Of a stretch of DNA of 64,000 nucleotides, positions 48,802-58,341 are shown in pieces (positions within the stretch are counted from its first letter, which is position 1; every line of letters begins with the position of its first letter). The notes below the pieces were generated by a model, which was given only the letters and a program-made list of their open reading frames with translations, made no database searches and was not told where the DNA came from. The DNA is from Cyanophora paradoxa (Eukaryota > Glaucocystophyceae > Cyanophorales > Cyanophoraceae). The stretch covers positions 40,054 through 104,053 of the forward strand of contig QPMI01000578.1 in assembly GCA_004431415.1 (NCBI GenBank), read 5' to 3'. A program made the translations under genes and the position numbers.

Positions 48802-49926
48802 ATGTCGGCGGAGCCAAACCGCTCCGTCGAGGTGAGCGTTTTCGCGGACTTGCGGTACTACCCGTGGGGCATCCAGGACCCTGAAGAGACGCAAGGTACT
48901 TGTCGCTTTTGCGACCAGGATGCCATACCATAGAAAACCCCTGTGCAGTTCCTGTGCGAGGCATGGCTGTGCGATTCACGATCAATGTTTCGGAGTCGTG
49001 GCCGGAAGCGTTAGTGGCCGATGTGTGCCGTGAGTATTTCGTGCCCAAATCCAATGTAGCGCTGTATTGGTACAACCCAGAAACCAATGGATTCGAGCGG
49101 CCGGTGCGAAAGTTCCTTGCGTCTGACGATGATTTCTGATGCGGCTTCCGCGAATTCACGCGTGCGCGTGCATGCGCACAGACATCGAAACCACAGGGAC
49201 CATCTCCAGGCGATCTCTTCTACCTCACGGGCGACCAATTTCCGCCGGGAGCGGAGCCCGCACGATACCTGGCAAGATTGGCCGCCCGTTTCTCAAAGGC
49301 ACCAGCGACGGCAGCGACGCAGAACAGCGATGCTCTAGATATAACTTCGCTCGTGCCGCCACCGCTCGACACGCGCGGACTCCTTTGTCTGCGCGCGACG
49401 CCACCAGTCGAGAATATTAATGAAGGAAACAGCTCCGTAGCGGTGCATGTTGTAGCGGACGATTGGAGAATTATGTCAGGTGCCCATTTATCCCGTTTCA
49501 GAGACATTTCTTACAGAATTAATGGGCCTGTGCAGATCTTGTGCAAGTCAATGATCCGGATTCGGGTCGTGGCCGGACGCGCTGCTGGCGCGGGCGTGCA
49601 GCGAGTTTCTCGTACCGAAAAACAATGTAGCGCTGTATTGGTTCAACCCAGAAACCAGTGGATTCGAGCGGCCGGTGCAAGCTTTCTTTGCGTCTGACGA
49701 TGATTTCTGATGCGGCTTCCGGATCCGCGAATTCACGCGTGCGCGTGCATGTGCACAGACATCGAAACCTCAGGGACCATCACCGGGTGATTTCTTCTAC
49801 CTCGCGGGCGACCAGTTCCCGCGGGGATCCGGAGAACGAGCGCAGGCCTCGAACTACCTGTCGCGAATGCGAGCCATGATTGCTCTGGAAAACATCCGCT
49901 CAATGGCGACGTATAGTGCTAGCTAG
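48802..49926 (+). CDS. Two-domain member of unrecognised three-exon family (copies 1 and 2)
   Basis: Exon 1 (48802-48895) encodes MSAEPNRSVEVSVFADLRYY. A phase-1 intron leads to exon 2 (48961-49103) with AVRFTINVSESWPEAL, ALYWYNPETNGFERP. A phase-0 intron leads to exon 3 (49182-49479) with GPSPGDLFYLTGDQFPP. Exon 3 runs without a stop into VENINEGNSSVAVHVVADD, which is exon 1 of a second domain. The second domain has SWPDALLARACSEFLVPK, ALYWFNPETSGFERP (to 49674) and GPSPGDFFYLAGDQFPR (49759-49926), then a stop. The acceptor and frame of the second copy's middle exon do not join cleanly, so a small indel or assembly error is possible. I do not recognise the family. The third exon is supported by conserved protein sequence, so the apparent DF-stop at 49139 is intronic. 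Confidence 0.6.
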
Positions 49927-50320
49927 CTTCATTATTCCTGATGCACTACGCGTACGGCGCCGGCTTCGTCTCGAATACGAATTCGACCAGCATGTATATT
50001 CTCTAGTGGTTTTCGCATACATGGCTCTCTAGAGAATTCGAACTCTTCGATTTATGCGACCGCTAGCGCTCCGCGGCAGCGTTGTCCCAAGGCCGATACG
50101 CTCATTTGCGGCAAAGGATTCGAATTAAGAAAAATACAGCAATCTCTGCGCAGACGAATTCGAATCTCTGTTCCGCTCAGCGGCTAGCTATAGCGTGCAT
50201 GGCGCCGGCGGCCACGACTTCGAATAAGATGCAGCTGTCGGGCCGCTAGGGGCCTTGAAACGGGCAATAGCTAGGATCCGAAAACGGTCGCCAGGAAGGG
50301 CGCGTGCTCGACTTCTGGGA
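49927..50320. other. Spacer in repeat cluster
   Basis: Contains fragments repeated elsewhere in the cluster, such as GAATTCGAACTCTTCGATTTATGCGA (also near 55.96 kb, one base different) and AAGATGCAGCTGTCGGGCCGCTAGG (also near 57.09 kb). These are the shared 3' flank of minus-strand family members. No separate gene is seen. Confidence 0.5.
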
Positions 50321-50918
50321 TCACCGAATCCTCGCGACGTAGTACAGATCATCCGGGATGGCCCTGGACTCGACCTCTGTGCACGCGCAAGCGTGAATTC
50401 GCGAATGCCGCATCATGATCAGAAATCGAGGGAAGACGGAAAGATATCTTGCACCGGCTCGAAGTACTCGGCAAAGAACTCGAGGTAAATGAAGCACCGA
50501 CTTGCTGGGTCGTATCGATACATCATCAGCGCATCAGGGTGCGCGTGGTATGTGCTGCGGACGAGTTCACGGTACGCAGCCTCCAGAAGATCTGTCTGCC
50601 ACGTCTCTGAAACATAGATCTTCAATCTAACAGGCCCTGCGCTGTTTAGATTAGGGCACAAGCTTAAGGCATCGATGCAACCGTGGTCGCACCTGTCATA
50701 TCAGTGATGCCCACCGGAAGGGGCCGGCAGTCCCCGAGAACGCGCACCTCGACAGAGCTGCCCGCGTTCTCGAGCCGCGATCGCGGCGCGTACAGAGCAA
50801 TCAGCGCTTCCGACTCGGCGACCTGCTCTTCTGTTGGCTCTGGTACTGGTGGCGCCGACCGCGGCTTCCGTGAAGTAACGAGCTGTTTTCGAATACGTTT
50901 TCCCCATGCGGTAAGCAT
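50321..50918 (-). CDS. Unrecognised three-exon family, copy 3
   Basis: Exon 1 (50918-50693) starts MLTAWGKRIRKQLVTSRKP and contains the family segment TEEQVAESEALIALYAPRSR then SVEVRVLGDCRP. A 56-nt phase-1 intron joins exon 2 (50636-50455) with PVRLKIYVSETWQTDLLEAA and LMMYRYDPASRCF. The second intron ends near 50375. Using the acceptor two bases downstream of the family's usual site restores VESRAIPDDLYYVARIR and a stop at 50321. With the usual acceptor the third exon is out of frame by one missing C. About 150 residues, with no signal peptide or membrane segment. Function unknown. It may be a shortened but functional copy. Confidence 0.6.
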
Positions 50919-51420
50919 CGATCTCAGCTACTTTACAAACGAACTACGAGCGCCAAGTTGGTGGTCTCGAGCTCGAGACCGATGGCCGCGTACCGAACGC
51001 TCAGACCGAGCGCCGCCGAGGTAGCCGGCGGTGCTAAAGCCTCTAGCTAGCTAGATCGCGTGCTCTAGCTAGTTCTCCGACCGCCGGGTGCCGCCGTTGG
51101 AGCCTTGCTAGTGTGGTGGTCGGACGGGTACCCCCTGCGCGTAGTTCCCCCCGGGCAAAGTCGCCGGGGCAAAGTCGCCGGGGCAAACTTGCCGGGGCGA
51201 AGTCGCGGTTTCCGGAGCGCCGGATCTGGAGCTGTGTTCTGCTAGCGTCCGAAGTGCTGTCGGCGTGGCAAGCGGTCAAAGTGCTGTCGGCGTGGAAGCG
51301 TGGCACGTGGCGCTCGAAAAGGTGCGCCGGATGCCTTCTTTCCGCATCCATGGCCATGGCGGGGTTAAGCTGCGCGTGCGTCCGTGCGGCCTCCCTTGAC
51401 AGATGCGTCTCTCAGGGATG
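50905..51420. promoter_or_regulatory. Shared cassette module 2, between divergent genes
   Basis: Nearly identical to module 1. It includes ACCGAACGCTCAGACCGAGC, AGCTAGCTAGATCGCG, three 14-bp GCAAAGTCGCCGGG-type units (51152-51208), paired AAGTGCTGTCGGCGTGG units and CCTCCCTTGACAG. It separates copy 3 (-) from the gene starting at 51418 (+), which suggests a bidirectional promoter. Confidence 0.55.
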
Positions 51421-51687
51421 GATGCACACGAGGAGACGAAACGCGAGTTCGAAGAGAGCGGCCAGGAGCGTGCGGAGAAACGCCAGCTGGAGACTTTCCA
51501 AGACGCCGGGGCGAACTTTCCGGAGCGAAGTCGCATGAGCGCTATTAAGCGCCCGCGTGCCGGAGATGCGTATGATGCGAAGGACGCAAAGGATGAAGTA
51601 CGCGCGGTCACACTTCATATCGCTACATCCAGCGTGCGTCTGCTCGCTCGCGCTTCGAATTCTTTGCTCGCTCGGCCACAAATTTAA
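51418..51687 (+). CDS. Short charged coiled-coil protein or first exon
   Basis: ATG at 51418 begins MDAHEETKREFEESGQERAE, nearly the same as the start at 54898, and lies at the same distance from the shared module. The reading frame runs to 51687 through KRPRAGDAYDAKDAKDE. The N-terminal 35 residues are strongly charged and helical. The later part differs from the 54898 gene, so it may be only a first exon, perhaps spliced to the 51.7-52.3 kb exons. Function unknown. Confidence 0.45.
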   Translation: MDAHEETKREFEESGQERAEKRQLETFQDAGANFPERSRMSAIKRPRAGDAYDAKDAKDEVRAVTLHIATSSVRLLARASNSLLARPQI

Positions 51688-51703
51688 ACCACGCGCGCAG
51701 GAG

Positions 51704-52343
51704 ATGCCCGTGGTCACTCTCGAAATCTCCAGCCCCGCCTGCATCGTCGTGCGGCCCGCCCGCCGGCGCCTCTTGCTCGTTTTCTCAGACCAGCCGGCTT
51801 GCCATTGGCACAGGACCCGGAGCAGAGCACCTTCAAGCCCAAGCAGCGGCTGCCGGCAGAGGGGCTGGCCATCATCGAGGCCACCCTGCGTGCCCACCAG
51901 CCCCGCACGGTCGCATTGCGGCTTGAGAAGTGCGCGCGGCTCCCGAGCGCCGCCTCGTGCACTAAGTGCAGCCCGCAGCGCCCGCCTCGAGGACATTCCG
52001 GCATCGCTGCAGGATATCCTCGTCGAGAAGGTTGCGCACATCCACCTCGTCGGCGAGACCACGCTGCACCCGTTCCCAGAGGAGAACGCAGAGTCGGCCC
52101 TCGTCTATGCTACTATGTCGGACCTTCGCAAGCGTGGGCTGCTCACGATGACCATGTCGCCCGAGGTGCGGCACGGCCATGGCCAGCTAGCGCCCTCCCT
52201 TTCCTCGACCCCGCCCATCTGCAACCCAGGTACCCTGGCTCGTGGACCCCCTCAAGTTCGTTTGCGGCGAGTTGCCACCCTACAACAAGATTTTCCAACG
52301 GTTTAACACCTTCATGGAGCACATCTACGGCCCCTTCCTGTGA
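51704..52343 (+). CDS. Unrecognised protein, three or more exons
   Basis: Exon to 51929 reads PEQSTFKPKQRLPAEGLAII then RAHQPRTVALRLE. A 49-nt phase-2 intron joins exon 51979-52165 with ARLEDIPASLQDILVEK, HLVGETTLHPFPEENAES and MSDLRKRGLLTMTMSPE. A phase-0 intron with a long pyrimidine tract joins exon 52230-52343 with VPWLVDPLKFVCGELPPY and FNTFMEHIYGPFL, then a stop. All three joins keep frame. The 5' end is unclear: ATG at 51704 opens LEISSPACIVVRPARRRLLL in a different frame from the following exon. I recognise no domain. Confidence 0.55.
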
Positions 52344-53912
52344 AATCAATCAGGGCAGGCACTCGTTATGCACTACGGCGCCGACATGTAATGCGCTACC
52401 TCAGTAGCTCTGAAACCCTGACTTCAATTAAATAGTGCACGCCTCCGCCTCGCCTATCGCCGGAGTCGACATTAGCAGTTGACGACGCTCAAATGGCAGG
52501 CGCGCGCTTTAGGCGAGAAAGCGCCATCGCTGAGCTACATGAAGCTCTCCACGCGTACATTCATGGGTTGCCGCTGCCCACAAGGGAGCCGACAAGTCGA
52601 CAACCGGCATCTTCGATGACAGGTGCATGCACATGCAGTTTTGCGGTCAAACCAGAATTGAGGAGAAACAGATCAAAAACCAAACCAGAACCAAGCTCGC
52701 CAAGATGTTCGAACCAGGGTGAAAGTGTCCAAATGGATTCCTGGTGCGAGGGTATCCGGGATTAGCTATGTGTCACTTGCAGTGATGTGTTCGGCATCGA
52801 TACCGGTATATTCGGATCCAGGGTATTGATTGAGTTTCCAGCTCAATCGCGAGCGTCTGCAGCTGGCATGGCTTATGTGAAGGCAGCACAGAAAACCATC
52901 GTGACATTCTTGTGCATGGTACACTCAAGATCTAAATATCGCGCGCAGTGATGTGTTCGGCATCGATACCGGTATATTCGGATCCAGGGTATTGATTGAG
53001 TTTCCAGCTAAATCGTGCGCACACATACATATGTTATTGAGTCCGTTCTGCTAATCCTTATAATCTCTGCGAAATGCACTTGCAGTTTGCGAAATGCGAG
53101 AGCGCAATCCCAAGTTCTTCGAGAGCCTTGAAACAAAGTAGTTTGAATTACACAGCTCTCTCGTCAAGAACTGCTCCACGTGCACCAGCACAAGACGAGA
53201 AGCACATGTTGGTGTCGCATGCAGGTAAAAACCATTGCACGTTAATCAACACATGAATTAATTGAATGTATACGCAGGGTTTCTATTCGCTGTTCCCTCT
53301 TATGCAGTACGTACACTACCAGGAATCTCGATAAATATAGCCAGCGAACAGATCTAGAGCGAAGCTTACAGACGGTATATCTTTCCAATAGACTATTACC
53401 ATCCGGACTTAAGCATTTCCTTGCCTCCCCAAAACTCTATTGCTAGAATAGTTATAGCAATCAGAAGGTCAGGTACATATGCACGCAGACATGCAGCTTG
53501 TTAAAGATCCGGCCGCGGAGGTAAGGCTCCTAGGAAACGGTACAGGTAGAATTTGTAATGTAGAACTTAGGTAAGGCTTGGTAGCCCGAGTGTATACGTA
53601 GTGGTATCCTGTTCGTGTCGTAGATTTGTTGTGTAATATGATGTGTTAAATATATTTGAATCGTTGTGTAAAGTTTCGGATTTCCAAATTCGTGCTGCAC
53701 TACGGCGCCGGCTTCGACTTGGATCCGAGACGAATGCGACCAGCATGACTACTATATAGTTCACGTCTCCTGCTACTCAGAATTCGAATTCGAGAAAACA
53801 ATACAGCAATCTCTGTGCAGAAGAATCTGTGTTTGGCTAGTGCGCATGGCGTCGGCGACCACGAATAAGATGCAGCTGCGGACCCGTACTAGGTCCTAGG
53901 GATTTGCACTGG
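52344..53912. other. Spacer with direct repeat, AT-rich to the right
   Basis: No supported gene. It contains a direct repeat (52780-52849 and 52946-53015) and, from about 53.2 to 53.8 kb, AT-rich DNA. Its right end carries the shared 3' flank of the family copy at 53913, including AAGATGCAGCTGCGG. Confidence 0.5.
52780..53015. repeat. 70-bp direct repeat pair
   Basis: CAGTGATGTGTTCGGCATCG continues through ACCGGTATATTCGGATCC to GTTTCCAGCT at 52780-52849 and again at 52946-53015. The two are almost identical and separated by about 96 bp. Confidence 0.85.
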
Positions 53913-54540
53913 CTAGGATCCGGAAACGGTCGCCAGGAAGGGCACGTGCTCGATTTCGGGACCACCTCATGCCTCGCGACGTAGAACAAATCATCCGGGA
54001 ATGGCCCTGTACTCGACGCCTGTGCACATGCACGCGTGAATTCGGGAATGCCGCATCAGAAATCAAGGTAAGAAGCAAAGATCGCTTGCACCGGCGGCTC
54101 GAAGCAACGGCTTTCTGGATCGTACCAATAGAGCGCAAGCCGCTAACATTGCCTACAGAGTTGCATTCGCAGTCCAGGTCGAAGTAAGCCTGGATCAGAA
54201 GGTCTGTCTGCCACGACATAGAAACATCTATCCTGACGCGCACTGGCCTGCCTGTTGAGATCAGGCACACAATCAGGGCAACGATGCCGGGTTGCAATTG
54301 CACGTGTGCACCCGTCTTTTCAGTGACGCGTAGCGGGAAGGCCGGCAGTCACCGAGAACCGCACCTCGACTGAGCTGCCCCCGTGCACGAGCCGCGGTCG
54401 TGGCGCGTATAGAGCAATCAGCACTTCCGACTCTGCGATCTGCTCTGCTGTCGGCGGCATGCGCAGCTGTCCCGCTGTCACTCCTGACTTCCTTGCAGCT
54501 TTGGTAGCGAGCTGTTTTCGAGGTACTTTCTGCATTCTGG
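53913..54540 (-). pseudogene. Three-exon family, copy 4, frameshifted
   Basis: Family segments are present in order: TAEQIAESEVLIALYAPRPR, SVEVR, LGDCRPS, PVRVRIDVSMSWQTDLL, YDPESRCFEPP in another frame, and GPFPDDLFYVARHEV (about 54000-53960). A missing base after SVEVR shifts exon 1. A second slip lies before the YDPESRCFE segment of exon 2. A third lies before the EHVPFL part of exon 3. With three independent breaks it is most likely a decayed copy. Confidence 0.65.
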
Positions 54541-54559
54541 AACGCAGTCCGACAGCGAG

Positions 54560-54897
54560 CGAACCGAGCGCCGCCGTCTTTGGAGCCTTGCTGGTGCGTG
54601 GTCGAACGAGTACCCCCGGCAGGAAGTTCCCCCCGGGCAAAGCCGCCGGGGCAAAGTCGCCGGGGCAAAGTCGCCGGAGCACTGTCGCGGTTTCCGGAGC
54701 GCCGGATCTGGAGCTGTGTTCTGCTAGCGTCCGAAGTGCTGTCGGCGGGGCAAGCGGTCAAAGTGCTGTCGGCGTGGAAGCGTGGCACGTGGCGCTCGAA
54801 AGGTGCGCCGGATGCCTTCTTTCCGCATGCGCACCCATATATAGCGGCCTTGCGCGTGCGTCCGTGCGGCCTCCCTTGACAGTAGCGTCTCTCAGGG
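54560..54897. promoter_or_regulatory. Shared cassette module 3, between divergent genes
   Basis: A shorter copy of the module, with 14-bp GCAAAGTCGCCGGG-type units at 54633-54688, AAGTGCTGTCGGCGGGG and AAGTGCTGTCGGCGTGG units, and CCTCCCTTGACAG. It separates copy 4 (-) from the gene starting at 54898 (+), as module 2 does for its neighbours. Confidence 0.55.
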
Positions 54898-55409
54898 ATG
54901 AATGCACACGAGGAGACGAAACGCAAACTCGAAGAGAGCGAACAGGAGGTTGATTATGAGCTTGAGACGAGGAAAGCGGCCCGGCGCGTGCGGAGAAACG
55001 TGCGCGAGATGAGGCGTCGCGGCGGCAGCTCGAGAAGCAAGCGTCAGCGGAAGCGGTGGCGGAGATTCATCGACGTCTGCGGAAGGCTGAGGAGCGGGCT
55101 GCAGCCGCCAAGAACGACGCAAGAGCTCTCAGCGACGACGAAGAAGTGGAAGAGCGGCCAAAGGAGGTTCCGTGTCGTACCTGTGTCGAGAACCCATCAT
55201 CCCCACTGTGCATATGCGCCATCATCCTGGGTATCGAAAGTGCCAGCACTTTGCACGAACTCCCTATGGACGTTCGGCCCTTCGCTAATTTGGCGCTTCG
55301 GATTGCCAAGCTCCACCGGCAGTCGCGGGCCTTCGACATCCTCCCCCAGTCGGCGAGGACAGCGATCGCGAAGGAGAAGGTGAGGACACGAATTACTGCA
55401 CCACCCTGA
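54898..55409 (+). CDS. Coiled-coil protein with CxxC segment
   Basis: ATG at 54898 begins MNAHEETKRKLEESEQE, matching the 51418 gene. From about 54980 the best frame is a different one: AEKRARDEASRRQLEKQA, AEIHRRLRKAEERAAAAKND, then RPKEVPCRTCVENPSSPLC and LHELPMDVRPFANLALRIA. It therefore encodes a long charged coiled coil followed by a Cys pair and a helical end. A segment of about 37 nt, absent from the 51418 copy, separates the two frames, so a frameshift or an unrecognised intron lies there. A donor (AAG|GTGAGG near 55379) suggests further exons. Function unknown. Confidence 0.5.
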
Positions 55410-55555
55410 TTGAATCTCTGCCGTCGGAGGGGGAGGGAATCTGGACCTGAACAGTGCGCATGGCCTTCTGTTTTAATTTACCCCGAGAAATTTTGCTTTC
55501 ACAGAGCCAGTGATCATGAGCACAGGGGACTCTGGGAGGACATCTGTATGGTCAC

Positions 55556-55726
55556 CCTCGAAGGTTTTCAAGTGGTGAAGAGCCCGCTGCGCATGTTTCA
55601 GCTCTGTGATGGTGGTTTCCGCGTTTGCGATCCTCTTCATCCGTCCGTGGATGAAGCGCTTCGCGACCTCTGCGGACTCTGCCTCAGCAACAGCGACCTC
55701 GAGTTCTTTAGGACATTTCCAAGCGC
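55556..55726 (-). CDS. Coiled-coil exon of unknown gene
   Basis: Begins after TTTCTTTCAG and encodes AWKCPKELEVAVAEAESAEV then AKRFIHGRMKRIANAETTI and LKHAQRALHHLKTFEG before a GTGACC donor-like site. Part of it (the AKRFIHGRMKRIANAETTI segment) recurs at 56909-56985 with a T/C difference that is synonymous on this strand but not on the other, which mildly favours the minus strand. The plus strand is also open here, so strand is not certain. The remaining exons were not found. Confidence 0.4.
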
Positions 55727-55739
55727 CTGAAAGAAAAGC

Positions 55740-56165
55740 AGGCCACTGAACAAGCACGCAAGCACATTTTGCATGACTTTTGACATCTTGCATGTACCTT
55801 TGAACAAGCACGCAATAGTATACTGCAGCTGAAGCTTGAGCACCTCAACCTCGGAACCAACCTCAACGGGCCGGGGCAGGGGGGGCACGTAATTGTATTC
55901 GGAAACTTTAACTCTTCGATGGTTTTCGCATACATAGTTCTCTGGAGAATTCCAACTCTTCGATTTATGCGATCGCGGCCGCGGCAGCCATGCCCAAGGC
56001 GCTCTGAATTCGAATTCGAGAAGACAATACTGCTACCAATCTCTGTGCACAAGAATCTCTGTTCGGCTAGCTTGCATGGCGCCGGCGGCCACCGCTAGCG
56101 TGCATGGCGCCGGCGTGCAATTCGAATAAGATGCAGCTGTCGGACCGCTAGGGCCTTGACACTGG
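55740..56165. other. Spacer with cluster-specific repeats
   Basis: Holds repeated flank fragments shared with 50.0 and 57.1 kb, such as GATGGTTTTCGCATACAT, AACTCTTCGATTTATGCGA and GTGCATGGCGCCGGCG. No gene is supported. Confidence 0.45.
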
Positions 56166-56766
56166 CTAGGATCCTGTAACGGTTGCCAGGAAGGGTGCAT
56201 GCTCGACTTCCGGGATGATTTCCTTCATTGCCACGTAGAACAGGTCATCCGGGGATGGCCCTGGACTCGACGCCTGTGCGCATGCACGCGTGAATTCGGG
56301 AATGCCGCATCAGAAATCGAGGTAAGAAGCAAAGATCGCTTGCACCAGCGGCTCGAAGCACCGGCTAGCTGGGTCGTACCGATAGAGCGACAGCTCGCGG
56401 CGATCAATGGGCACCGGTGTGCAGCGCAATTCCCGGTACGCTTGGGCCAGAAGATCTTTCTCCCACGTCTTTGAAACATACAGCTTGATTCGCACAGGCC
56501 CTGCGCGTTGCAATTAGGGCGCACTGGCAGAGCAACGATGAACCGGACACATGTGCACCTGTCATTTCAGTGACGCGTGGCCGAGAAGGGCGGCAGTCCC
56601 CGAGAACGCGCACCTCGACAGAGCTGCCCTCGAGCTCGTTCTCGAGCCGCGGTAAACGTCGCGGCGTGTATAGAGCAATCAGCGCTTCCGACTCTGCGAC
56701 CTGCTCCGCTGTTGGCTCTGGATCGGGTACGAATCGTGAAGTAGGCGGTGCTTTCTTGGTCTGGGT
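56166..56766 (-). CDS. Unrecognised three-exon family, copy 5 (best preserved)
   Basis: All three exons join in frame. Exon 1 (to 56559) contains TAEQVAESEALIALYTPR, SVEVRVLGDCRPSRPRV. Phase-1 intron. Exon 2 (56500-56346) contains PVRIKLYVSKTWEKDLL and LYRYDPASRCFEPL. A 72-nt phase-0 intron. Exon 3 (56273-56166) contains PGPSPDDLFYVAMKEII and EVEHAPFLATVTGS with a stop at 56166. The second intron contains the family's in-frame stop (DF-stop) and a TTCTGATGC branch-site-like motif. No ATG is found in the open frame, which starts after a stop at 56767-56769. ATG at 56803 is in another frame, so the start is unresolved. Confidence 0.65.
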
Positions 56767-56904
56767 CTAGTGCCGAGAACTTTGCGGGGAGCTTGCTTGA
56801 CATTGCTTCTAGAGATGCGCGGCCGCAACGTTAACCCCAATGCCTTAATGTTTACCCCCCGGTGGGATTACCCCCTGGGCATACTGACCGTGACTTCGTT
56901 CGCG

Positions 56905-56990
56905 ATTCAGCTCTGTGATGGTGGTTTCCGCGTTCGCGATCCTCTTCATCCGTCCGTGGATGAAGCGCTTCGCGACCTTCGCGAAATCAA
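56905..56990 (-). repeat. Partial copy of the 55.6-kb coiled-coil exon
   Basis: CAGCTCTGTGATGGTGGTTT through AAGCGCTTCGCGACC repeats 55600-55675 with very few changes. It lies upstream of family copy 5 without the flanking exon sequence, so it is probably a duplicated fragment. Confidence 0.6.
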
Positions 56991-57130
56991 TGCCGATACA
57001 TTAAATCGCGACGAAAATTCGAATTGACAAAACGAAGTACAGCATTCCCTGTTCAAATATCGTGCATGGCGTCGGCGGCCATGAATTCCAATAAGATGCA
57101 GCTGTCGGGCCGCTAGGGCCTTGGCACTGG

Positions 57131-57761
57131 CTAGGATCCGGAAACGGTCGCCAGGAAGGGCGCGTGCTCGACATCCGGTATTACCGAATTCCTCGCCACG
57201 TAGACCAGGTCATCCGCGAATGGCCCCAGCGGACTCGACGCCTGTGCACATGTTCGCGTGAATTCGCGAATACCGGATCAGAAATCGAGGTAAGAAGCAA
57301 AGATCGCTTGCACCAGCGGCTCGAAGCACCGGCTAGCTGGGTCATACCGATACAGATCCAAAGTGCGGAAATCGATTACGTACGCATGACAGTTCAGGTC
57401 CATGTACGCACGGGCCCGAAGAACTCTCTGCCACGACATTCGAAAGTTTGAAATATCTATCGTGACTCGCACAGGCCCTGCGCTGTTGCGATTAGGGCTG
57501 TTGCGAGGCGAAGATGCAACCGGGTTGGACCTGTCATTGAAGTGACGCGTAGCGGGAAGGCCGGCAGTCACCGAGAACGCGAACCTCGATAGAGCTGCCC
57601 TCGTTCTCGAGCCGCGGTCGCGGCGTGAATAGAGCAATCAGCGCTTCCGACTCTGCGATCTGCTCTGCTGTCGGCTGTCGGGACTCTGTCGCTGCTGACT
57701 TCCGTGAAGCTTTGGAAGCGAGCTGCTTGCTGCTTGCTGCTGCTTCGTCGCCGCGCTGCAT
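57131..57761 (-). pseudogene. Three-exon family, copy 6, one frameshift
   Basis: ATG at 57761 opens MQRGDEAAASSKQLASKASR, then TAEQIAESEALIALFTPRPR and SIEVRVLGDCRPS. One base is missing just before the exon 1 donor compared with copies 3, 5 and 8, so the frame is lost there. Exon 2 (PVRVTIDISNFRMSW, LYRYDPASRCFEPL) and exon 3 (57241-57131: GPFADDLVYVARNSV, VEHAPFLATVSGS, stop) are otherwise intact. It could be functional if the missing base is a sequence error. Confidence 0.6.
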
Positions 57762-57854
57762 GTTCGAAATCCGCAGGAATGCGCAGGCGCACCGTGATCT
57801 ACTGCGCGCAGGCATGCGCAGGCATGAAATCATGAGCGCCAGACTCGATCTACT

Positions 57855-57970
57855 CAATCTGCTGGGTGCCGCTTTTGGAGCCTTGCTGGTGCAGTGGTCG
57901 GACGGGTACCCCCCGGCAAAGTAGTTCCCCCGGGCAAAGTCGCCGGGGCAAAGTCGCCGGGGACACTTGG
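57855..57970. promoter_or_regulatory. Truncated cassette module 4
   Basis: Retains GGAGCCTTGCTGGTG, GTGGTCGGACGGGTACCCCC and two 14-bp GCAAAGTCGCCGGG units (57930-57965), then stops matching the other modules. It lies just upstream of family copy 6, in the same orientation as modules 2 and 3. Confidence 0.55.
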
Positions 57971-57984
57971 AGCGAAGACGCGAG

Positions 57985-58270
57985 GAAGCTCCAGTACGCA
58001 AATTTAGAGTATGCAAACCCGCCCGAACCGTGGAATCAACCATTTGAACGCACTGCCGCATACGCAGGTCAAAACCTCGTCCGGAGCGCCCTGCAGCGGA
58101 GCACCTCGGTTTAAAGCTCCGGTTCTCACAAGTAGAGGTAGGCAAACCTGCAGATCCGTGAATCAACCATTTGAACGCAGCGCGGCACACGCAGGTCGAA
58201 ACCTCGGCCGAAACCTCTTGCAACTCCGAGCTCAAGCGGGTACTTGGGGAGAAGCGAGAAGCTCCCGCAG
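57985..58270. repeat. Two diverged ~130-bp direct repeats
   Basis: AATCAACCATTTGAACGCA followed by GCACACGCAGGTCGAAACCT-like sequence occurs at about 58032-58080 and 58159-58207, with related flanks. No convincing gene covers it. Confidence 0.55.
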
Positions 58271-58341
58271 TAATGCACACGCAAAGCTGTTCACTCGAGC
58301 CCACGCACTTGCAGATGTGCGCCCGTGCCTGTGCTGTGTGA

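Noticed and set aside
54459-54953. A 164-codon plus frame across cassette module 3
   Set aside because: It crosses the reverse strand of family copy 4 and the repeated module, so it is a shadow.
48470-57970. CRISPR-like array from repeated GCAAAGTCGCCGGG units
   Set aside because: Only two or three direct 14-bp units occur per site, with no spacers, no cas genes and a eukaryotic context.
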